The notes under the pieces: model-generated
Told to the model about the DNA's origin: nothing
The model's database searches: none
What the model saw: only the letters and a program-made list of their open reading frames with translations
Translations under genes and position numbers: made by a program
DNA from: Candidatus Nanoarchaeia archaeon
GTDB lineage: Archaea; Nanobdellota; Nanobdellia; Tiddalikarchaeales; Tiddalikarchaeaceae
Assembly (NCBI GenBank): GCA_028704265.1
Contig: JAQVLH010000026.1
Coordinates: 1 to 10,358 of the forward strand
Reading direction: 5' to 3'
DNA length: 10,358 bases
Shown: positions 6,029-10,358 of the stretch, piece by piece
How the letters are laid out: every line of letters begins with the position of its first letter
Position numbering within the stretch: position 1 is the first letter of the stretch

Positions 6029-6588
6029 ATTTTCGCCTTCATGCTAAAAAAAGTGTAATTATAAATATCGGCATCCGGGCTGCCTAATCCTTCATAATTG
6101 TCATAATTGCTCATATTAGCGCTTTTAGATTCAAGCAAGATTAAAGTTTCAATATTTGAATATTGTTCCATAAATTCTTTCAATGTTTTTTTAGAATATT
6201 CATAATAAATATCTTCTCCATCATCAAAAAACATTGGGTGAAGATTTTTTTCTGATATAAAAGATTCGCTGTTTTCATATTCGATTAATTCATTGTTAGA
6301 TAGAAAAAGCAAATAATTTACTTTTTTGATATAATTGTTTTCTTCATCATTTTTTATCCATTGCCTGCTTTTTGCAGGTTTATCTAAATAAATATTTTTA
6401 AAATTTTCTTTAAAAAAATTATAATCAACTACTGGCGATTCAGCTCGATAAATTTTTGAATCACTGTTAGTTAATTTATTGAACTCATCCTTTGAAATGA
6501 ATTCATTAACTCTTAGTTTGTTAAGCAATATTTTGTTAAACATAAATGTATTAAATGCAAAACTTCCATAAAAATAATATGTATACAT
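6025..6588 (-). CDS. Unknown protein, first gene of the guanylate-kinase-like operon
   Basis: I do not recognise this protein (187 aa from the ATG at 6588). It is soluble, rich in Asn, Tyr, Glu and Phe, with an aromatic N-terminus. Notable stretches are K-I-Y-R-A-E-S-P, K-P-A-K-S-R-Q-W, F-F-D-D-G-E-D and G-L-G-S-P-D-A-D near the end. No catalytic signature can be defended. The start is uncertain. A GTG at 6606 and one at 6597 extend the frame but lie in the palindromic operator, and an ATG at 6543 would give 172 aa and remove the Tyr-rich start. A TATA element centred near 6622 predicts transcription from about 6596, so 6588 was chosen. It overlaps the kinase-like gene by four bases (ATGA), so the two are cotranscribed and translationally coupled, and probably act in one process. 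It is divergent from the AbrB-PhoU gene. Confidence 0.7.
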   Translation of the reverse strand: MYTYYFYGSFAFNTFMFNKILLNKLRVNEFISKDEFNKLTNSDSKIYRAESPVVDYNFFKENFKNIYLDKPAKSRQWIKNDEENNYIKKVNYLLFLSNNELIEYENSESFISEKNLHPMFFDDGEDIYYEYSKKTLKEFMEQYSNIETLILLESKSANMSNYDNYEGLGSPDADIYNYTFFSMKAKI

Positions 6589-6605
6589 TTTGTACACTGT
6601 GTACA
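6579..6605. promoter_or_regulatory. Operator-like double palindrome between divergent genes
   Basis: Two palindromes stand side by side: ATGTATACAT (6579-6588, perfect 10 bp) and TGTACACTGTGTACA (6591-6605, perfect 7-bp arms around a central T). Both are built from a TGTAYAC-type half-site, and the first half-sites of the two (6580 and 6591) are 11 bp apart, about one helical turn. The second palindrome covers the predicted start of minus-strand transcription and lies 12 bases upstream of the TATA element used by the AbrB-PhoU gene. A bound protein could repress the kinase-like operon and influence the regulator gene. The identity of the protein is unknown; the adjacent AbrB-PhoU product is one candidate. 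Confidence 0.55.
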
Positions 6606-6616
6606 CAAAATAGTAA

Positions 6617-6630
6617 TTTTTATAATAAAA
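6617..6630. promoter_or_regulatory. Shared TATA element for the divergent AbrB-PhoU gene and kinase-like operon
   Basis: TTTTTATAATAAAA has a symmetric core TTATAA at 6620-6625. Its centre is about 28 bases before the plus-strand ATG at 6650. In the other direction it is 34 bases before the ATG at 6588 and 25 before an in-frame GTG at 6597. Only one good TATA element is visible in this 61-base spacer, so it may serve both directions. Confidence 0.5.
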
Positions 6631-6649
6631 GTCAATGTATTAATTATAT

Positions 6650-7516
6650 ATGAAAAGAACTTTAATTAAACATGGAGATTCAAGCCTTACTGTAACCCTG
6701 CCACAAAAATGGATTCAGGAAAATGGTTTAATAAAAGGAAATGAGGTAAATGTTGAAAATTTCAATAAAGATTTATTAATTTCAATATACAAAGGGGAAA
6801 AATTAGAAAAAAAATTAAATATTGATATTTCAGGATTAGAAAAATCTATCCGAAAAATAATAGGCGCAGCATATAAAACCGGATACAATCAGGTGAAAAT
6901 ATTGTTTTCTAATCCAGAAGAACTGCTAAAATCTCAGGAAATGATAAGGGAGCAATTATTGGGATTCAGCATAATTGAGCAAACAAAAAATCACCTGATT
7001 ATTAAAAATATAGGGTTAGAAACTGGAGAAGATTTTGGAAAAATACTCAGGAGATATTTTCACCTTCTAACATTCATGTGTTCTGAATGCAAAGAGGCTG
7101 CAAAAACAAATGATTCAAATTGGCTTAAAACAACAAAAGTGATGGAAATCGAAATAGACAAAACTGCGGATTATCTAAGAAGATTAATCAATAAAGGCTA
7201 TAACACAAATTATTCATTGCCCGGACCATTGTATACAATAATAGAGCAATATGAAAAAATAGGGGATCAGCTTTCAGAGCTGTGTGACTTTTTAATTAAA
7301 AAGCCTGCTTCGAAAAATGAAATAGTCCTGTTAAATGATTTTGATAAAAAATTAAGAGATTATGTGGAATTATTTTATAATTTTAATTACAAAAGATATA
7401 ATGAATTATTGGAAATTCCAAAAATAACTGAAACCGCTGATTTAAGCCAATATATAAAAATGATGTTTCAAACCCTTATTAATACGAACGGGCCAATAAT
7501 TGCATTAAATATTTGA
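6650..7516 (+). CDS. AbrB/SpoVT–PhoU fusion, phosphate uptake regulator-like
   Basis: This 288-aa protein starts with a swapped-hairpin AbrB/SpoVT DNA-binding domain (residues 1-47). Its core is K7-H-G-D-S-S-L-T-V-T-L-P-x-K-W21, then G-L-x-K-G-N-E-V and L-L-I-S. PhoU-type helical bundles follow (about 125-285) with the metal-binding E-x3-D pattern at E166/D170 and E202/D206. Archaeal proteins of this build are annotated as phosphate uptake regulators: the PhoU part responds to phosphate status or the Pst transporter, and the AbrB part binds DNA. The usual G-D-E-V of AbrB domains is G-N-E-V here. No pst or pho gene lies in the window, so the targets are unknown. The start is supported by a TATA element 28 bases upstream and by the Met that begins the AbrB domain. 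It is divergent from the kinase-like operon, with a palindrome between them that it might bind. Confidence 0.9.
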   Translation: MKRTLIKHGDSSLTVTLPQKWIQENGLIKGNEVNVENFNKDLLISIYKGEKLEKKLNIDISGLEKSIRKIIGAAYKTGYNQVKILFSNPEELLKSQEMIREQLLGFSIIEQTKNHLIIKNIGLETGEDFGKILRRYFHLLTFMCSECKEAAKTNDSNWLKTTKVMEIEIDKTADYLRRLINKGYNTNYSLPGPLYTIIEQYEKIGDQLSELCDFLIKKPASKNEIVLLNDFDKKLRDYVELFYNFNYKRYNELLEIPKITETADLSQYIKMMFQTLINTNGPIIALNI

Positions 7517-7543
7517 TTTAATATTAAAAAATTTAATTTAATA

Positions 7544-7550
7544 TTTTTTT
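7544..7550 (+). terminator. U-run after the AbrB-PhoU gene
   Basis: Seven T follow the TGA (7514-7516) by 27 bases, within a low-complexity stretch holding two copies of TTTAATATT (from 7517 and from 7537). It is a plausible archaeal U-run terminator, but in such AT-rich DNA this can be chance. The rest of the 117-base spacer holds only the next promoter. Confidence 0.35.
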
Positions 7551-7600
7551 AAAAATTAATAATATTTATTTTAATTAATTGTTGTTTAATTCTAAAACCT

Positions 7601-7608
7601 TTTAAATA
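7601..7608 (+). promoter_or_regulatory. TATA box of the 558-aa unknown gene
   Basis: TTTAAATA is centred about 29 bases before the ATG at 7634, with AAAACC just upstream as a possible BRE. An in-frame TTG at 7616 lies only 11 bases from the centre of the box and would be upstream of transcription, so the ATG is preferred. Confidence 0.55.
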
Positions 7609-7633
7609 TTGGAATTTGAAAAAATTATTAATT

Positions 7634-9310
7634 ATGGGCGGAGATTTAGGAGTTTGGGTTGATGAAGTAATAAATTCATATGAGTGTTTAAAAAAATTAG
7701 ATTCTTCAAATTCTTTGCTGAAATTTATGGAACCTGAATTAGGCAAAGATAAATCTTACTTATGGGCAAAAGAGCATAATGAAGAGTTTGAATTTTTATG
7801 CCCTTCAGTTAACCGGGGAAGGTCAGAAGAAGCATTAGGCTGGTTTTATAGTACTGGTGCATATTCAATGCTAATGCGCATTGAAAAGATGGCTTACTGG
7901 TTGCTTCATGAAGAGATGATAAGTTCTTATAAAGTATTATCCAAAATAAGTCCAAAAAATGAATTATTAAATTATATGAAAATAGATGAAGAAAAAATAA
8001 TAAGATATAATAAAGAAGAAACAATAGAGAAAATAAAAATACTTGATGAGAATGATTTTAAATTAAAATTTCAGCCACCTTTGGAATGGATATTAAGCGA
8101 AAAAACAGATAAAGAAATAGATAAGCATTATTCTTTTCTTGATGAAGGATGGAAAGAAGTTAAATATGGTTCAGGAAATACTTGCCAAGAGAGAAAAACT
8201 TTAGAGCAGCTAAAATTGGCAGTAAACACCCGATTAATGAACTCATTATATGTTTCAATAATGAAAGGGATGAGAAAAGACTTAACACTTAAAATCTATG
8301 ATGAATTGCTGAAAATCAGCAATGATAATATAATATTAAATTCGCTTAAAATGCAGGATAATTGGCTGGCTTTAAATGAAAATAAAGCGGAAAATGAACT
8401 TAATGATAGCTATATTCTGCCAAAAAAAGAAGATGAAAGAATTAAAGAGCTATTTCGCAACCAAAGGCCTGATAATAATGAGCCTTATCCAAGCAGAGCT
8501 GCTGAGAAAGAATTCAAAAAAAATTATCCTGCAATATCTAATTATCTTACTTGGGATTCATTCGGAGTAAAATTCGGCATCCCTGTAGCGCTAATCTACA
8601 GGTGCTACCTTGTTGAAAAGGAAAAAAATACTTGGTTTAGCAATATGGAAAAAGAATTTGCTGGACAGGGAATGAATATTAATTCAGTAATTCAGAACTT
8701 TAAAAGTTATAATAACTTAATTAATAGAAAAGGGCTTTATTTAGGGTCTTCTTTTAAAAAATTAGAGACTTCAAAAGATTTAGAGAAGGAAATAATAGCA
8801 TTAAAAGATATTCCTGAATTAAGCCTTACATTATTTTATGAACGGCAAGAAGATGATATTTATAATAAAATAACTAATGAATTAGCCTCAAAAAAGGAAT
8901 TGGATAAATTGCTTAGAGCAAAAAATCTAATTGTAACTCATTCTTCATATTACGGAGAAAACTATAGCTACTGGAATATTAACAAGCAGTATATGAATGT
9001 TGGCGATGAAATTACAAAATCCTTGCCTGCAAAAATAACTGACCTGAGTAAAATAACAAAAATAATAGATGATGCAGAGAAAAAGTATGAGACTTTGAAA
9101 TTTATGGAATGGGGCTGCAACTGGGGAGTACAAATAAAAGAAAAAAGGATTAATGACTGGAGAAATAGTTTTGCTCCTATGAAAAATGAATTCTTCAGCA
9201 CCAACCCAAAAGCTTCAATAAAATCAAGCGAAATGGGAATGCTCATGAATCTCGCAGAATATGCCAATTCAATAAAAAAAACAATCCAATCAATAGCTAT
9301 TAAGAAATAA
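7634..9310 (+). CDS. Unknown 558-aa helical protein with three copies of a solenoid-like motif
   Basis: I do not recognise a family. The protein is long, soluble and mostly helical by composition, with no signal peptide or membrane segment. A motif of about 20 residues occurs three times, at 14-33, 97-116 and 220-239: Y-x2-L-x-K-[IL]-[SD]-x2-N-x-[LI]-L-x2-[ML]. The form recalls TPR-like helical repeats, which usually mediate protein contacts, but spacing between copies is irregular (83 and 123 residues), so these may be ends of larger helical units. The C-terminal half holds a Tyr-rich stretch (S-S-Y-Y-G-E-N-Y-S-Y-W, about 437-447) and M-E-W-G-C-N-W-G near residue 494. The start at ATG 7634 is chosen from the TATA box; a TTG at 7616 would add six residues. 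It has its own promoter and stands alone between the AbrB-PhoU and YkgJ-like genes. Confidence 0.85.
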   Translation: MGGDLGVWVDEVINSYECLKKLDSSNSLLKFMEPELGKDKSYLWAKEHNEEFEFLCPSVNRGRSEEALGWFYSTGAYSMLMRIEKMAYWLLHEEMISSYKVLSKISPKNELLNYMKIDEEKIIRYNKEETIEKIKILDENDFKLKFQPPLEWILSEKTDKEIDKHYSFLDEGWKEVKYGSGNTCQERKTLEQLKLAVNTRLMNSLYVSIMKGMRKDLTLKIYDELLKISNDNIILNSLKMQDNWLALNENKAENELNDSYILPKKEDERIKELFRNQRPDNNEPYPSRAAEKEFKKNYPAISNYLTWDSFGVKFGIPVALIYRCYLVEKEKNTWFSNMEKEFAGQGMNINSVIQNFKSYNNLINRKGLYLGSSFKKLETSKDLEKEIIALKDIPELSLTLFYERQEDDIYNKITNELASKKELDKLLRAKNLIVTHSSYYGENYSYWNINKQYMNVGDEITKSLPAKITDLSKITKIIDDAEKKYETLKFMEWGCNWGVQIKEKRINDWRNSFAPMKNEFFSTNPKASIKSSEMGMLMNLAEYANSIKKTIQSIAIKK

Positions 9311-9337
9311 ATATTAAACTTTTGTAATTACAAACAT

Positions 9338-9345
9338 TTTAAAAT
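9338..9345 (+). promoter_or_regulatory. TATA box of the YkgJ-like gene
   Basis: TTTAAAAT is centred 26 bases before the ATG at 9367, identical in sequence and spacing to the box of the ferritin-VIT gene. A leaderless transcript is predicted. Confidence 0.65.
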
Positions 9346-9366
9346 AAAAATTATTATATTTTTTTT

Positions 9367-10215
9367 ATGCCTTTATTCATGATAAATGACAACATGCTTG
9401 AATATTTTAAAAAAGAATTCAAAGATGAAAAAAAAGATTACATATTATTTCAAGATATGATAGATTCCCTTACAGAATTTTTCAGAAAAATATTAAAATA
9501 TAAGTCTAATTTTGTTCAGACAGTTGTAGGCATTGAGGGAAGAACATATTATGTTTTTGATTTTGAAAGAAAACTCTCTTCTGATTTTATTGAATATATC
9601 CCCTTTGTGTATAAAGCAAATTGCAAATTATGCGCTGAATGTTGCAATAATCCACCTTTGGTATTTCCTAGTGAAGCTGATGATATTTGTAAATTGCTTA
9701 ATATAAGCAAAGATGACTCGTTTATCTCTAAAAATGAATACTGGGAACTTGAAAATAAAAACTGCTTAATGCCTAAATCTTCAAATTATTATTTTAATTC
9801 AGAAAAAAGTAGCAATAAAACTCACTGTTTTTTTTTAAAAAGCGATAAATTATGTGCTATTCATTCCATTGATAAATCTAAAAAACCTATAGAATGCATG
9901 GCAGCTTTATGCGGAACACCAGAATCAAAAGCAGTTGAATTATATGAAACAGAAGGCAAGATAATAACAAAACCGTTAATTAAAATATTTAATAACTGCT
10001 ATAATACATATTCTGAAGATAATGAGAAAGCAGAAGTAATTAATGCTTTCATTGAGCTTGCGGATTATAATATTTCAGGAAATAAGAATATAATTCCTCA
10101 ATTAGAACTATTAATTCCTATATTTAATCAATTTATAATTAATAATAATTATACTCATAAAATGTTTTACAATCAATTAAAAACATGGTCAAAAAGTGAA
10201 AAGAAAAAATTGTAA
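9367..10215 (+). CDS. YkgJ-type CxxCxxCC metal- or iron-sulfur-binding protein
   Basis: The centre of this 282-aa protein matches the YkgJ (UPF0153, CxxCxxCC) family. C86-x2-C89-x2-C92-C93 is followed by a short P-x3-F-P-S-E-A-D-D-I helix, then C154-F-F-L-K, K-L-C163-A-I-H166 and K-K-P-I-E-C177-x4-C182. The family is described as binding zinc or iron-sulfur and its reactions are mostly unknown; some members act in protein modification or electron transfer. Here the domain is flanked by an 80-residue N-terminal helical region, a 60-residue insert between the two cysteine groups (with an extra C133), and about 100 C-terminal residues. It is therefore about twice the length of minimal family members. 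The usual Cys-x-I-Y of the second group is C-A-I-H. The ATG is fixed by a TATA box 26 bases upstream. No operon partner is evident. Confidence 0.85.
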   Translation: MPLFMINDNMLEYFKKEFKDEKKDYILFQDMIDSLTEFFRKILKYKSNFVQTVVGIEGRTYYVFDFERKLSSDFIEYIPFVYKANCKLCAECCNNPPLVFPSEADDICKLLNISKDDSFISKNEYWELENKNCLMPKSSNYYFNSEKSSNKTHCFFLKSDKLCAIHSIDKSKKPIECMAALCGTPESKAVELYETEGKIITKPLIKIFNNCYNTYSEDNEKAEVINAFIELADYNISGNKNIIPQLELLIPIFNQFIINNNYTHKMFYNQLKTWSKSEKKKL

Positions 10216-10259
10216 AAAATAGTTGAATTTATTGAAAAATTTAAAAAAAATAATAAAAA

Positions 10260-10349
10260 TTAATCAAAATCTATTTCATTAAAATCATTCTTTAATTTTT
10301 TTTTTATTTCTTGATGATATTTTTTAAATTCTTCTGAATTAACTATTCC
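10260..10349 (-). pseudogene. SHOCT-like C-terminal tail, interrupted or truncated at the window edge
   Basis: The minus strand has 29 codons open from 10349 to a TAA at 10260-10262 and no start codon. The encoded peptide begins G-I-V-N-S-E-E-F-K-K-Y, which fits the SHOCT pattern G-[IV]-[IL]-[TS]-x-E-E-F-x-x-x-K found at the C-terminus of many prokaryotic proteins, and is followed by a Lys-rich helix and an acidic end. The codon before the Gly is TAA (10350-10352), where SHOCT domains normally have another Leu/Lys-rich helix. It is either the remnant of a decayed gene or a real gene with a sequencing error near a contig end; only six more bases are visible. Confidence 0.35.
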
Positions 10350-10358
10350 TTAAAGATT

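Noticed and set aside
7517..7560. Repeated TTTAATATT units, possible origin-like or repeat element
   Set aside because: Only two copies in very AT-rich spacer DNA with no flanking symmetry; read as low complexity with a U-run terminator.
8968..9267. Minus-strand 99-codon hydrophobic reading frame
   Set aside because: Antisense to the 558-aa gene. Lys/Asn-rich coding DNA gives Phe/Leu-rich antisense frames in AT-rich genomes; no promoter is visible.
1..10358. Possible defence island, mobile element, CRISPR array, tRNA or rRNA
   Set aside because: No spaced direct repeats, terminal inverted repeats, transposase, nuclease, methylase or cloverleaf sequence was seen. The unknown genes alone do not justify calling a defence system.

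Overview
The window looks like a piece of a very AT-rich archaeal genome, most likely a small-genome lineage of the DPANN type (Woesearchaeota/Pacearchaeota-like). The placement is inference. The evidence is a strong A/T bias, an AbrB-PhoU fusion regulator of the kind common in archaea, a lipoprotein crowded with N-glycosylation sequons, and above all the promoters. At almost every gene a TATA-like box (TTTATAAA, TTTAAAAT and variants) lies about 25-32 bases upstream of the start codon. That is the geometry of archaeal leaderless transcripts. Shine-Dalgarno sequences are not evident.

Layout: (1) positions 2-163 hold the end of a membrane protein with an H-x13-H heme-type pair. (2) On the minus strand lie a 500-aa protein of unknown function and a CaCA-family cation exchanger, whose promoter faces that of a ferritin-like/VIT1-CCC1 fusion (iron export or storage). 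(3) A glycosylation-prone lipoprotein converges on the ferritin-VIT gene across a perfect hairpin and diverges from a dCMP-deaminase-like gene. (4) A 66-aa small gene converges on a two-gene minus-strand operon: an unknown protein followed by a guanylate-kinase-like protein, overlapping by ATGA. (5) This operon diverges from the AbrB-PhoU regulator across a short region with a shared TATA element and a strong operator-like palindrome. (6) A 558-aa unknown protein with three copies of a helical motif and a YkgJ-type CxxCxxCC protein follow. (7) The right edge holds the tail of a SHOCT-like reading frame interrupted by a stop.

Functionally the window is mixed. Metal and redox handling is represented by the heme-type membrane fragment, the ferritin-VIT protein, the cation exchanger and the YkgJ-like protein. 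Nucleotide metabolism is represented by the dCMP deaminase and guanylate-kinase-like proteins, and phosphate regulation by AbrB-PhoU. There is no sign of phage, transposons, CRISPR or RNA genes. The items most worth following are the palindrome between the kinase operon and the AbrB-PhoU gene, the guanylate-kinase-like operon with its unknown partner, and the two large orphan proteins with internal repeats. I do not see a recognisable new defence or mobile system.
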